Source of the DNA: Dyadobacter jejuensis
GTDB lineage: Bacteria > Bacteroidota > Bacteroidia > Cytophagales > Spirosomataceae
Length of the DNA stretch: 64,000 nt
Direction: 5' to 3'
Assembly: GCF_003149085.1 (NCBI RefSeq)
Contig: NZ_QGDT01000005.1
Location: forward strand, 1 to 64,000
Below the pieces are notes generated by a model. It was not told the DNA's origin, did no database searches, and worked only from the letters and a program-made list of their open reading frames with translations. A program made the translations under genes and the position numbers. Every line of letters starts with the position of its first letter. Within the stretch, counting starts at the first letter, position 1. Positions 46,600 to 56,783 of this stretch are shown here, in pieces.

Positions 46600-48405
46600 A
46601 TGAAAAGTAAGGTACAAAACATAATGAAAAGCAGCCTGACCGTATTAGGTATTCTGTTGACTTTAAGTGTGTCGGCACAGGATAAGGAGTCCAAAGGAAT
46701 GGATGAGATGTGGGGGGATCAGAAAATGATGAGCCGAGTGGACGTAGGCGCCAAAGCGGCCCTGTTCGATGATGGGAATTATGCGATGTTTATTCACTGG
46801 GGCCTCTATTCCAATATTGCCAATCAATGGAAAGACAGTACCTATTATGGCATCAGTGAGTGGATTATGCACCCCAGAAGGGCGGGTATTCCGGCAGAGG
46901 AATATAGGGCAGAGGCAAAAAACTTCAACCCAGTCAATTTTGACGCCAAGGCCATCGCCAGACTGGCCAAAGATGCTGGCATGAAATACATCGTCGTTAC
47001 CAGCAAGCATCACGATGGGTTTGCAATGTACGATTCCAAAAGCAACGATTTCAATATTGTAAAAGCCACGCCTTTTGCCCGGGATCCCATGAAAGAACTG
47101 GCACGAGCCTGTAAGGAACTAGGCCTGGGCTTTGGCTTTTATTATTCCCATAACCAGGACTGGACCTTTCCAGGGGGGAATGGCGGACCTGGTACTACAG
47201 CCGATGGTAAAAAGGTAGGTTTCGATTATTATTTCAAAGAAAAATGCCTTCCACAGGTCAAGGAGATTACCACACAATATGGAGATATAGCCATGGTGTG
47301 GTTCGATACCCCTGGGGAGATGGAGAAAAAGTATGTGGAGGAGTTGGTGGCCGTGGTACGTAAAAACCAACCCAATGCCATGATCTCGGGCCGTGCAGGT
47401 CATAATCTGGGCGACTATCTGTCCCTTGGCGATATGAATATCCCGGTGCGCAATGTGGAAGGACTTTGGGAGACAGTCGACGTTACCAACGACTCCTGGG
47501 GCTATGCCTGGTACGACCAGAACTGGAAGAGTCCCAAAAGGATCTTGAAGTCGGTGATCTCTACCGTGGCCAGGGGAGGTACGTACATGCTTAATGTTGG
47601 CCCCAAACCCGACGGGAGCATACCAGAGGAGGCCCAATATGCCTTAAGAGAGGCCGGAGCATGGATCGACAAGTATCCGCAGTTGGTTTATAGTGCCGAT
47701 CCGTCGCCTTGGGGGCGTGAGCTCCCTTGGGGAGATGCGACAGTACAGGGGGACAAGCTGAGTCTGGCTATTTATGACTGGCCTCACGATGGAGCCATAG
47801 TTTTACCGGGACTAAAAAAGAATATAAAGTCGGCCCATCTGTGGGTAGATGGTAAAGCTAAGTCCCTAAAAGTGACCAAAAAGGAAAACTGGACCACCAT
47901 TATGTTGCCCGCCAACCGACCCGAGAAGCTTATTTCGGTGGTGGAGCTGGCAGTAGACGGTCCCTTGGCTATCGATAAATCATTGAGCATCGACCCGATT
48001 TATCCCACCAAACTTCCTGTAGCCTTTGCCAAAGCCGCCGGAGCTTCCATATTGGATAAAAAATGGATGGAAAAATTTGGTGAATGGAAACATATTTCTC
48101 AAGCCCAAGACTGGGGAGTGGGTGGAAAAGTATACTGGGAGGTAGATATTATGGAGCCTGGGCATTATCAGGTCGACTTGAATTATGCGGGTTCAAGCCG
48201 GCTAGTATGGAGGGTGAGCCTAGCAGATGGGACGTTCGTTCAAAATGAGCAGAATGCTTCTTCGGTTTATAACTACTATGAAATGGGCCTCCTCAATTTT
48301 AAGACTGCCGGTAAGCATACCATCTCAGTAGAAGTGAAGGATGGAGCTATTGAAAATGCCAGTCTAAAGGAGATCAAGCTTACCCCGCTCTCGAGTTTAG
48401 AATAA
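46600..48405 (+). CDS. Secreted GH29 alpha-L-fucosidase
   Basis: 601 residues with signal peptide (second Met at 46624 also plausible). The GH29 barrel shows YAMFIHWGLYSN, TSKHHDGFAMYDS and the nucleophile region AMVWFDTPGEM; GGTYMLNVGPKPDGSIP closes the catalytic domain. C-terminal beta domains follow, the last (from about residue 480) resembling a carbohydrate-binding module. It releases L-fucose, which FucP (23438) would import. Operon with the sulfatase. Confidence 0.94.
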   Translation: MKSKVQNIMKSSLTVLGILLTLSVSAQDKESKGMDEMWGDQKMMSRVDVGAKAALFDDGNYAMFIHWGLYSNIANQWKDSTYYGISEWIMHPRRAGIPAEEYRAEAKNFNPVNFDAKAIARLAKDAGMKYIVVTSKHHDGFAMYDSKSNDFNIVKATPFARDPMKELARACKELGLGFGFYYSHNQDWTFPGGNGGPGTTADGKKVGFDYYFKEKCLPQVKEITTQYGDIAMVWFDTPGEMEKKYVEELVAVVRKNQPNAMISGRAGHNLGDYLSLGDMNIPVRNVEGLWETVDVTNDSWGYAWYDQNWKSPKRILKSVISTVARGGTYMLNVGPKPDGSIPEEAQYALREAGAWIDKYPQLVYSADPSPWGRELPWGDATVQGDKLSLAIYDWPHDGAIVLPGLKKNIKSAHLWVDGKAKSLKVTKKENWTTIMLPANRPEKLISVVELAVDGPLAIDKSLSIDPIYPTKLPVAFAKAAGASILDKKWMEKFGEWKHISQAQDWGVGGKVYWEVDIMEPGHYQVDLNYAGSSRLVWRVSLADGTFVQNEQNASSVYNYYEMGLLNFKTAGKHTISVEVKDGAIENASLKEIKLTPLSSLE

Positions 48406-48485
48406 GGGGGGCTGGGAGCCGATTGAAAACTTTACTTAAAGGATATTTTGGAGTAGAGTGAAGAAGAGCAGAATGAAATTCTTGA

Positions 48486-48698
48486 AAATGCATCAATAAG
48501 CAAAAAAATTTCATTGATAAGCAATTGGCTGCGATACGAGATAATACTTATAATAAGAAACCTAAGGGAGAAATATATTTTCCACGGAGCGAAACGGCCA
48601 TCGAAAGGGCCAGGGGCCTGGACAAGGACGGAGAGCCCGATCCGAAAAAACTGGGCTCTCCTCTATATCCATTAATAGTTAAGCTGCTTAAAGAGTAA
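48486..48698 (+). pseudogene. C-terminal remnant of an unidentified protein
   Basis: An open stretch without a start codon reads NKKPKGEIYFPRSETAIERA then RGLDKDGEPDPKKLGSPLYP and ends at TAA 48696-48698. Composition is protein-like and GC content in its second half resembles the fucosidase, but I do not recognise the family. The rest of the 48406-49121 gap shows no further gene. Confidence 0.4.
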
Positions 48699-49121
48699 TG
48701 ATCCTAAATGGGGCCTTGCTGGCCGAACTAGGCAAGAATATGGTGGTGGTTGGAATGGTGTTTGCCTCTCCCTGAATGGAGGGTTTCCCCTCCCGGAGTC
48801 CTATCGTTTGAGGAGTAAAATGCCTATTGGAATATGTATAGTACTTCTTCTAATGATCTTATTGATATAGATTTTTACTATTGAAATAAATAGAACAGAA
48901 ACATCCAAATTTGTCTATTATTCGGATCAGTACTACTTTTGTTTCACCTGTAAAGGTTGCCTTGGTCATGATGATGCCAACGACGTTGCGATGGAAGTGC
49001 CGTAGAGGTTCTGATCTATTTTAAAATTCATGGATCATTTTGGCGGACTCGGTGCTGAACTAGGCTTTCGTCAGGGTACTCCTTCACAGGAAAAATCTAT
49101 AATCTCCTCGATACGCAGTTT

Positions 49122-49820
49122 ATGAAAATTTTATTGGTAGAAGACGAACCGAATGTGATTTCAGTAATACAGCGTAGCCTTTCTGCCACGGGACATGAAG
49201 TTACCATAGCCATGGACGGCAAATCGGGCTTGCAAATTGCCCTAGATCACCAGTTCGATCTGATGATATTGGACCTGATGCTCCCGGTGATGAATGGCAT
49301 GGAGGTATGCAGGAATATTCGTCAAAGCCTTAACAAGGTCCCTATTATCATGCTAACGGCCTTAGGTACCACTGAAAATATCGTGTCGGGGCTCGACGCT
49401 GGGGCCGATGATTATCTGACAAAACCTTTTAAATTAGCCGAACTTGAAGCCCGTATTCGGACTTTGGTGCGAAGGAATAAGGAGTCCGAGACCAAACCCA
49501 GCGAAGATTCTTGGGCCATTGACGATTTAGTTTTGTATAAATCGTCGAAGTTGGTGTATAGAAGTGGGAAGGCCGTTGAGCTCACCGCTACGGAGTTTCG
49601 ATTGCTCGAGTTCCTACTCCAGAATCAAGGAAGAGTACTCAATCGGGTCGAGATTCTGGAGCATGTTTGGGATATCAATTTCAACTTAGGTACCAATGTG
49701 GTAGATGTATATATCAATTACCTTCGGAAAAAACTCGATAAAAACCATGGTAAACGGCTTATACATACCGTATTTGGGATGGGGTATGTAATGCGACTCG
49801 CCGATGAAGATCCAAAGTAG
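49122..49820 (+). CDS. OmpR-family response regulator
   Basis: 232 residues. Receiver domain MKILLVEDEPNVISVIQRSL with phospho-acceptor Asp51 (LMILDLMLPVMNG), conserved Thr in MLTALGT and Lys in YLTKPF. C-terminal OmpR winged helix: ELTATEFRLLEFLLQNQGRV and VDVYINYLRKKLD. It overlaps the histidine kinase start by 17 bases, forming a coupled two-component system. Target genes unknown. Confidence 0.95.
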   Translation: MKILLVEDEPNVISVIQRSLSATGHEVTIAMDGKSGLQIALDHQFDLMILDLMLPVMNGMEVCRNIRQSLNKVPIIMLTALGTTENIVSGLDAGADDYLTKPFKLAELEARIRTLVRRNKESETKPSEDSWAIDDLVLYKSSKLVYRSGKAVELTATEFRLLEFLLQNQGRVLNRVEILEHVWDINFNLGTNVVDVYINYLRKKLDKNHGKRLIHTVFGMGYVMRLADEDPK

Positions 49821-51171
49821 AATCACCCTCATATTTACCGTGCTTACCGCCGGAATCATCATTGCGCTTAGTGTGTTTATCTACATCTTTGCCGTAGAGA
49901 ATACCCATAGTAGCTTTTTTCATCGCCTGGAGGTGCGTGCCGATATTGTAGGACATGCAGCTCTCCATGAGAATAAACTTCAGACTTCCATTTACCATGA
50001 CATTAAAGAGCGGCACCTGGGCGATTTGCCAGAGGAGCAGCATCGATTTTTAAAGAATCAAGATGCGGATAGTGTCATGAAAATGAAGAATTCCCTTCCC
50101 TTGCCGCCTACCTTCTACGACCAGATTATTAGGAAGGAGCCCGCTCGATTTATGCACAAGGACACCTCCTATGTAGGCTTGCGAATACACCAGCCCGGGG
50201 AGGACATTATCGTCATTTCTTCGGCAGTGGACTTATATGGGCTAGAAGAGCTCGATAATTTGAAGAGACTGCTCTTTATAGGATTTATGATATCGCTCTT
50301 TTTTGTTTTTACAACCGGTATCCTATTCTCTAAACAGATCTTTCTGCCGATTCGTAAAATCATCACAAATGTTCAGGGGATCAGTGCGCTTAACCTCGAC
50401 CAGCGCCTCAGCGAAGCGGATAGCAAGGATGAAATATCGGACTTGTCCAGGACTTTTAACGATATGTTAAATCGGCTTGAAATCACTTTCGACATGCAAA
50501 ATAACTTCGTTAGTAATGCCTCCCACGAGTTTAGAACCCCACTTACGGTGATTAGTGGGGAGGCCGAACTCGCCTTGGCCAATCCCGAAACCCCGGCCCA
50601 GTTTCAAGATTCTTTTCGAACGATCCTACACGAATCGGAGAAGCTGGAGTTATTAACTAAAAGTATGCTTAGCTTGGCGCAAACAGGCTTCGATGGGAAA
50701 AGGGACCAAAAAGGGCTGATCAGAATCGATGAACTCATGTTGATGGTAAAAGCCACTATCGACCAGATCATTCCGGATAATAAGATTCATATCAATTTCG
50801 ATTATTTGCCCGACGAGGCCAGCAAGCTTGTCATTCTGGGGAATGAGACGCTGCTAAAGGCCGCATTTTCAAATATTGTATTGAATGGATGTAAATATTC
50901 CGATAATAAGCCCGTGCAGGTCATCATCAAAACCAGCGAAAAGCAGGTGTTTATTACCATTATAGACGAGGGGATTGGTATACCCGATGAGGAACTTGGT
51001 CAGATTTACGTTCCCTTCTTTCGTGCCTCCAACACCCGTCGGTTCAAAGGCTATGGCATTGGCTTACCCCTGTCCAATAACATCATCAAAATGCATGAAG
51101 GCACCATCGTCGTCGATACAAAGGTAGGTAGAGGAACCACCTTTATGGTCTCCTTGCCCTTGTCTTCCTAG
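49804..51171 (+). CDS. HAMP-containing sensor histidine kinase
   Basis: 455 residues. Transmembrane helix near residues 8-30, an extracytoplasmic sensor region of ~130 residues, second helix near 160-180, then HAMP (ISALNLDQRLSEADSKDEIS). Dimerisation box NASHEFRTPLTVI with the phospho-His, N box NIVLNGCKYSDNK, and ATP loops DEGIGIPDEEL and GYGIGLPLSNNII. Typical EnvZ/OmpR-class partner of the regulator upstream. Confidence 0.95.
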   Translation: MKIQSRITLIFTVLTAGIIIALSVFIYIFAVENTHSSFFHRLEVRADIVGHAALHENKLQTSIYHDIKERHLGDLPEEQHRFLKNQDADSVMKMKNSLPLPPTFYDQIIRKEPARFMHKDTSYVGLRIHQPGEDIIVISSAVDLYGLEELDNLKRLLFIGFMISLFFVFTTGILFSKQIFLPIRKIITNVQGISALNLDQRLSEADSKDEISDLSRTFNDMLNRLEITFDMQNNFVSNASHEFRTPLTVISGEAELALANPETPAQFQDSFRTILHESEKLELLTKSMLSLAQTGFDGKRDQKGLIRIDELMLMVKATIDQIIPDNKIHINFDYLPDEASKLVILGNETLLKAAFSNIVLNGCKYSDNKPVQVIIKTSEKQVFITIIDEGIGIPDEELGQIYVPFFRASNTRRFKGYGIGLPLSNNIIKMHEGTIVVDTKVGRGTTFMVSLPLSS

Positions 51172-51288
51172 GGCGTTCTAATCTCAATCTAATAATCTTA
51201 TCATATTCTAATAAGCCGTTTATTGAATGTTAATTCCATTCTTAAATCGGTCTAAGCTCTCTACAGTATTCTTGCATTATAAATTTTA

Positions 51289-51768
51289 ATGCAAACGAAA
51301 ACTCCTATAGCGCAAATGAAGACGATTGTTATCCCCAGCGATTTTAGCCAAAACTCTGTAGACGTAGCCGAGACGGTAATCCGCAATTCCGACGAATCGG
51401 TAAAAATCATATTTACTCATTTATTCCGTACTGGTGATGGAATTCAGGAAATGCTATTTTCTACGTACAGAAAAAAAGAATATGAATATGTTTCCGAAGC
51501 ATTTCGCCAACAATGCGACATCCTTCAGGATCTTTTTGGTCGTAGGTTTCATAGCTATGAAATAGACTTTTTTTACGGTAATCGACTCGCTCCTTTTAAA
51601 AACTTTCTGGATTATCATGGAGCCGATGGGATCGCCTATTCTGTCGACTACGGGGTGCCGGCCTTGTGTAAAAGCAGTTTGGATGCCATCAAAGTGGTTC
51701 AAAAGGCGGGGCTTCCGTTATACGAGGTGGTAGGCGCCGAGAAGAATGTATTAGTAGATAAGTTTTGA
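51289..51768 (+). CDS. Universal-stress-protein-like (UspA) small protein
   Basis: 159 residues, or 150 from the internal Met at 51316 (MKTIVIPSDFSQNSVDVAET), which fits UspA proteins better. The first strand-helix unit is UspA-like, but the ATP-binding G-x2-G-x9-G(S/T) loop of the C-terminus is not visible, so it may be a degenerate member. It lies between the two-component system and the bestrophin-like gene, same strand, 35 bases before the latter. Confidence 0.6.
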   Translation: MQTKTPIAQMKTIVIPSDFSQNSVDVAETVIRNSDESVKIIFTHLFRTGDGIQEMLFSTYRKKEYEYVSEAFRQQCDILQDLFGRRFHSYEIDFFYGNRLAPFKNFLDYHGADGIAYSVDYGVPALCKSSLDAIKVVQKAGLPLYEVVGAEKNVLVDKF

Positions 51769-51803
51769 TTAGTGGCGTCCATAATTAACTAAATATTAGG
51801 CTT

Positions 51804-52712
51804 ATGCTATTGAAGAAAAATATTCCCATCAAATATGTTTTCGGGAAAATAAAATATGAAATCATGTTTGTAGCCCTCTATGGGATTGCTATAGAGGTGT
51901 TGTATCAAAACTACCATATCACCAGCATTAGCATCCCTATGACCGTGTCGACGGTATTGGGAACGATCATCTCGTTATTATTAGCCTTTCGTTCCAACCA
52001 AGCCTACGACCGCTGGTGGGAGGCACGCATTATCTGGGGAGCCATTGTCAACGATTCGCGTACATTTGCCCGTCAGGTACTGAACCTTATGGAAGGCCCT
52101 TTTGGGGAGGACGATCTGCTACCGTTCAAAAACAGGATGATCACCCGGCAGATCGCCTGGTGCTATGCCTTGGGGCATGGTCTGCGGAACATCGACCCTA
52201 TGCCAAATATTCAAAATATGATTAGCGAAGAAGAGGCGCATTTGGTAGGGGAATATTCTAATAAACATGTAGGGCTATTGCAGTTGCATGCCAGAGACCT
52301 CAATAACGCGTTGAAGCAAGGTTGGGTGAACCCCTATCAGCAAATCGAGATAGACAAAACATTGACCAGGCTTTGCGACTCCATGGGGAAATGTGAGCGA
52401 ATCAAAAACACCGTCTTCCCGTCGACCTACAGCCTTTATATCCATTTGGCGCTAATGTTTTTTATACTTTTGTTGCCTTTTGGCCTCTTAGATCTTTTCG
52501 GCTTTTTGATGGTCCCGGTATTGGTCATTTTATCCGCATGCTTTTTATTGATCGAAAAAATGGCCATTCATTTGCAAGACCCCTTCGAGAATAAGCCTAC
52601 CGATACACCCGTATTGGCCATATCCCGAAACATTGAAAGGGATTTGAAACAAATGATGAACGAGACCTATATCCCTATGGCCGTTGAGCCCAAGCGGTTT
52701 TATATTTTATAG
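51804..52712 (+). CDS. Bestrophin-like (YneE) anion channel family protein
   Basis: 302 residues with four hydrophobic regions. Family marks: SISIPMTVSTVLGTIISLLL and AFRSNQAYDRWWEARIIWGA near residues 45-80, the near-invariant RxNxAYxRWWEAR block, then a C-terminal membrane pair around LALMFFILLLPFGLLDLFGF and IEKMAIHLQDPFE. Bacterial bestrophins form pentameric ion channels. Length is normal. Followed by a strong terminator. Confidence 0.92.
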   Translation: MLLKKNIPIKYVFGKIKYEIMFVALYGIAIEVLYQNYHITSISIPMTVSTVLGTIISLLLAFRSNQAYDRWWEARIIWGAIVNDSRTFARQVLNLMEGPFGEDDLLPFKNRMITRQIAWCYALGHGLRNIDPMPNIQNMISEEEAHLVGEYSNKHVGLLQLHARDLNNALKQGWVNPYQQIEIDKTLTRLCDSMGKCERIKNTVFPSTYSLYIHLALMFFILLLPFGLLDLFGFLMVPVLVILSACFLLIEKMAIHLQDPFENKPTDTPVLAISRNIERDLKQMMNETYIPMAVEPKRFYIL

Positions 52713-52860
52713 ATCTAGAATCAATTCAACATCATCCGTGAGGTGAATGATCGCCTAGTCCAGAAGTTTCTATTCTTATAGTCCATGAAAAGAAAAAAAA
52801 TGAGATGAATTTAGCAATTCATAAACAATTGATTAATAGTGTTTGAAGTAGTAATATCTA

Positions 52861-52892
52861 AAAGGAGCAACAATTTTTGTTGCTCCTTTTTT
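52861..52892 (+). terminator. Strong rho-independent terminator
   Basis: Stem AAAGGAGCAACA / TGTTGCTCCTTT (12 bp) with a short T-rich loop and a following T-run. It ends the bestrophin transcript. The stretch 52893-53253 after it holds no recognised gene. Confidence 0.9.
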
Positions 52893-53253
52893 GTATTGAT
52901 TCGCTGGTTAGGTCCACCGTTCTTTTTATTATTAAGCTCATAAGCTTACCAGGATGGTACATCGATAGCAGGATGTTAACAAGGCTCATGCGTAGAATAG
53001 GTAGGATACTACAGGATAGATAGTAATATTTTACGAATTAATATTGACCGTAGAACAGGGACTCCTATCCGTGTTAACAAAAGAGCTTGTTTAATGTGGA
53101 TGATGGGCAGCGAATAGTGGTAATAGCGGTGCCTGAATAGCCTAAAAACGGTTTTGATCATCCTGCCTAGGCAATTGGTCTAGGGTGATTATCGTTGGAG
53201 GTCGATAGGATAGTGCCTGTAGAAAATTATATTTGTGCCTATATCGTGATTAA

Positions 53254-55518
53254 TTGAAAATGAATAAAAACGTACTTAAAATTTTACTTACTGGAGCAGT
53301 AGTGTGTTCAATGGTCTTGCTGGAGGCGGCGGCCATGCCTACTCACAAGCACCTGCGGCCTGTTGGTACTTCAGTGGTTTCTCAAGGGACACCCACCGGT
53401 CTTACCGTCGAGTTTATACGGCATCCCGAGCATACCGCGGTGATAGACCCCCACCCAGAATTCGGGTGGTTACTGCCCCCAGACATGCCTTATCAAACCG
53501 GATATCAGATTTTGGTGGCGAGTAGTAGGTCATCGCTAGACGACGGAATGGGTGATGTATGGGATAGCGGCTTTGTCGAAAGTGCATCATCAATCAATGT
53601 GGCCTTTCAAGGGAATGCCCTTCAGGAACGTAGGGCCTATTACTGGAAGGTGCGTTGTTATGGTTCCGATGGCCAAGCCTCTCCATGGTCCGATACGCAA
53701 CTTTTCAGGACAGGGGTCTATACCGACCATATTACGACCTCCAATATCGCACAAATAGAAAACATCAAACCCAGTAGTCACCATAAAATGGCGGGGGGAG
53801 GATTTTTTCTAGACTTTGGCAAGGCCGCCTTTGCTACTTTGAAGCTTCATTATAAGCCCAAAAAGAAGGAAACCTTGACCATTAGAGTAGGAGAGAAGTT
53901 GCTAGATGGACAAATCGACAGAAAGCCCGGTGGGACCATCCGTTACCAAGAACTGCAAATGGTGGTAACTCCCAGTCAAGACAGCTATACCATTAGTTTG
54001 GTCCCCGACAAACGGAATACCAACCATATGGCCGTGGCCATGCCCGATTCCTTCCCCGTTATCTTACCATTTCGATATGCAGAAATTGAAGGAGTAGGCA
54101 CCACTTTCGATCCCTCCAGACAAGAGCAGATCGCTTATTTCAATTATTTCGATTATACGACCAGTGCATTTTCTAGTTCCGATACGGTACTGAATCGGGT
54201 TTGGGACCTATGTAAGTACACCATGAAGGCCACCACCTTCGCTGGGTATTATGTGGATGGCGATCGGGAACGCATTCCCTACGAGGCAGACTCTTACCTC
54301 AATCAGCTGACTCATTATGCCATGGACAATGAGTACGCCATAGCCCGGAAAACCATTGAATATTTCTTTGTAAGCAAACCTACCTGGCCCACCGAATGGC
54401 AGCTGCATGTGGCCATGATGATGTACCAGGATTATCTGTTTACCGGTAATACCGAAATCATAGAAAAATACTATGAGCGGCTTAAGGCCAAAACATTGAT
54501 GGCCTTGGAAGTAGAAGATGGTTTTATTAGCATCCAATCGCCCAATCATGATGGAGCCTTTATGGCTAGCTTGGGTTTTCCCGACTCCACACAAAGGCTC
54601 AAGGATATCGTTGACTGGCCACCGCCATCCAAAAATTTTGGGGGCTTCAATAAGCCTCAACAAGGAGAACAAGATGGGTTTGTCTTTAAGCGCATCAACA
54701 CGGTGGTGAATGGATTTTACTACCATAATATGATGATCATGGCCCAGTTCGCCTCGATACTGAATAAACCTGACGAAGCCTTAGATTTCTCCCTTAGGGC
54801 CACGAAAGTCAAGAAGTCTATCAACGAAAAACTTTTTAATAAGGAAAAGGGCTATTATATGGATGGAATAGGGACGGGCCATGCCTCCATTCATTCCAAT
54901 ATGATATTACTAGCCTTCGACCTAGTGCCTCAGGACCGAGTACAGTCGGTAGTCGATTTTGTAAAATCGCGAGGCATGGCTTGCAGTGTCTATGCCTCAC
55001 AATACCTAATGGAGGCTCTTTACAAGGCGGGAGAGGCCGATTATGCCTTGGAGCTGATGGCGGCTACCCACGATAGAAGCTGGTACAATATGATCAAAAT
55101 AGGCTCTACCATGACCTTGGAAGCTTGGGATATGAAGTATAAGGTGAATGCCGATTGGAACCACGCCTGGGGGGCCACACCGGGTAATATCATCCCCCGG
55201 GGCATGTGGGGGATCAATCCTAAAACACCGGGCTTCGGGGAAGTGGTCGTAAAACCACAGATGAGCCGGTTGGCCAATAGTAGTCTTACCTTTCCGACGA
55301 TAAGGGGCCCTATTCAGGCCGACTATAAAAGGCATAATAGCCAGCTGAGCGAATACCATATCCACCTGCCCGCCAACATGGTCGGGGAATTTATGATGGA
55401 TCGTGCTCATGCTTCCGAACTGGTACATAATGATACGCCAATTAATCCCTTATTTGGGTCAATACGTTTAGTGCCAGGTGATAACCATATCATTATCAAG
55501 GCCATCACTGTCAAATAA
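53254..55518 (+). CDS. GH78-family alpha-L-rhamnosidase
   Basis: 754 residues with a signal peptide. Fibronectin-like N-terminal domain (FGWLLPPDMPYQTGYQILVA, YYWKVRCYGSDGQASPWSD), then a beta-sandwich and the (alpha/alpha)6 barrel with catalytic-acid region DGDRERIPYEADSYLNQLTH and the downstream MTLEAWDMKYKVNADWNHAW and GATPGNII. Removes terminal L-rhamnose from glycans. It is shorter than many GH78 enzymes, with the usual N-terminal catalytic-support domain reduced. Single gene, flanked by terminators on both sides. Confidence 0.9.
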   Translation: MKMNKNVLKILLTGAVVCSMVLLEAAAMPTHKHLRPVGTSVVSQGTPTGLTVEFIRHPEHTAVIDPHPEFGWLLPPDMPYQTGYQILVASSRSSLDDGMGDVWDSGFVESASSINVAFQGNALQERRAYYWKVRCYGSDGQASPWSDTQLFRTGVYTDHITTSNIAQIENIKPSSHHKMAGGGFFLDFGKAAFATLKLHYKPKKKETLTIRVGEKLLDGQIDRKPGGTIRYQELQMVVTPSQDSYTISLVPDKRNTNHMAVAMPDSFPVILPFRYAEIEGVGTTFDPSRQEQIAYFNYFDYTTSAFSSSDTVLNRVWDLCKYTMKATTFAGYYVDGDRERIPYEADSYLNQLTHYAMDNEYAIARKTIEYFFVSKPTWPTEWQLHVAMMMYQDYLFTGNTEIIEKYYERLKAKTLMALEVEDGFISIQSPNHDGAFMASLGFPDSTQRLKDIVDWPPPSKNFGGFNKPQQGEQDGFVFKRINTVVNGFYYHNMMIMAQFASILNKPDEALDFSLRATKVKKSINEKLFNKEKGYYMDGIGTGHASIHSNMILLAFDLVPQDRVQSVVDFVKSRGMACSVYASQYLMEALYKAGEADYALELMAATHDRSWYNMIKIGSTMTLEAWDMKYKVNADWNHAWGATPGNIIPRGMWGINPKTPGFGEVVVKPQMSRLANSSLTFPTIRGPIQADYKRHNSQLSEYHIHLPANMVGEFMMDRAHASELVHNDTPINPLFGSIRLVPGDNHIIIKAITVK

Positions 55519-55534
55519 GTAGTTTTTCTCAGAT

Positions 55535-55582
55535 ACACCCTCCACCAGAGCCCAAACAGGCCAGGGTGGAGGGTGTTTTTTT
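55535..55582 (+). terminator. Rho-independent terminator after the GH78 gene
   Basis: 12-bp stem (ACACCCTCCACC / GGTGGAGGGTGT) and a run of seven T. Immediately follows the rhamnosidase stop. Confidence 0.9.
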
Positions 55583-55797
55583 ATAGGCTTACCTTGCCCG
55601 ACCTCCTAGAAATGGGCAGTAAGAACCTTGAGCTTCGGGAGATCCTGACCTTTTATTGGAGAAGGAGTGGGGGGCGTTGAGGTATTGGTAGTGTTAGGCG
55701 TGTTTATTTTCGAACGGAAATGTATCAGTGAACTTATTTTTTGATCTGGCCACTTTTGGTTGTGTACGGTCAGCTACCCATTATAATTGCCAGGGTA

Positions 55798-55893
55798 TCG
55801 ATATTTAATACCTTAGAGTCAGCTACTCAAAATGCTAGTCGTGATCTTGACCTGACAAAAATTACCACAGGTCTACTTCGTGATAGGTCATAA
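55798..55893 (+). pseudogene. Relic of the second cassette gene (cassette zero)
   Basis: 31 codons reading SIFNTLESATQNASRDLDLT then KITTGLLRDRS and a stop. They match the segment PIFNTCEEATQYAFRDLDQT-KITKGILYDR of the intact gene at 60023. It lies upstream of the first full cassette and suggests an older, mostly erased copy. The rest of 55583-56011 holds nothing recognisable. Confidence 0.65.
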
Positions 55894-56200
55894 AGAATAT
55901 TCAATTGGATGTGTTTCCTTAGTTTTTTTAATACCTAGATCACCCATGCCTTTCCTATATGTTTCGCTGAGTAATTCAACTGTTTGAATAATAAATATTT
56001 GATCGAATTGATGTACCATAAATCAAGTGAAAACAATACTAAATAACCTAGCTTATTTTGAAATATATTCGTAACTTTTATATAAGAATTCAATTACACC
56101 ATTAAAGCTATATCGCCTATGAAAACACCTAAAAATAGATAGCACCTAGGTCGGCTCCTGTTTCGGATGTTTATTTTAAAAATCTAGACACAGCAAAACG

Positions 56201-56752
56201 ATGAGAAATCTAAAAAACACATCCCTATATGCCTTTACTTTAGCGATATGGCTAACGACTATTAGCTGCGACAAAGGCCCTCACCTTACGCCCATCACCC
56301 AAGAAGGAAAGAATACCTTTTCCTGTAAAGTGAATGGGAAGGTGTGGGTGCCTACCGGAAAAATTGATTTCTTCGCCACATTAAAACCGATAAATGGCGG
56401 GTTCTTTCAAAATGCCATTACGGACTCTATTGGGATTTATATAAGGGCGTATTCAGATAGCAGAAAAGAAGTGCACCTATTTTTAAGTTCAAGAGATATT
56501 GGAATAAAAGACTTGAATTTAAAAACAGCACCAAGTGGACCATCATTAGAACCCGACAACTACGGACTGTATCGAAAATCGGCGTTTGAGGAGTATATAA
56601 CTTCAAGCATAAATACTGGCCATGTGAATCTAACTGTGGCAGACATTAAGTCAGGTATTATTGCAGGTACTTTTGAATTTACGGCAGCCGATCCAAAAGG
56701 TAACCTTGTAAAAATAACGGAAGGGCGTTTTGATATCAAATCGCCTCTATAA
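56201..56752 (+). CDS. Cassette lipoprotein 1 (variable-core family)
   Basis: 183 residues. Signal peptide with lipobox TTISC (Cys23) followed by DKGPHLTPITQEGKNTFSCK and VNGKVWVPTGK, identical or nearly so in all four paralogues. The core (about residues 58-145) differs strongly, although this copy and copy 4 share FFATLKPINGGFF. The C-terminus GIIAGTFEFTAADPKGNLVK and ITEGRFDIKSPL is again conserved. The overall pattern resembles small beta-rich Bacteroidota lipoproteins (DUF6252-like, tentative). Probably membrane anchored. Function unknown. Confidence 0.8.
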   Translation: MRNLKNTSLYAFTLAIWLTTISCDKGPHLTPITQEGKNTFSCKVNGKVWVPTGKIDFFATLKPINGGFFQNAITDSIGIYIRAYSDSRKEVHLFLSSRDIGIKDLNLKTAPSGPSLEPDNYGLYRKSAFEEYITSSINTGHVNLTVADIKSGIIAGTFEFTAADPKGNLVKITEGRFDIKSPL

Positions 56753-56783
56753 CTTCCTAATCAGCATTTAAATAAATAAAAAT

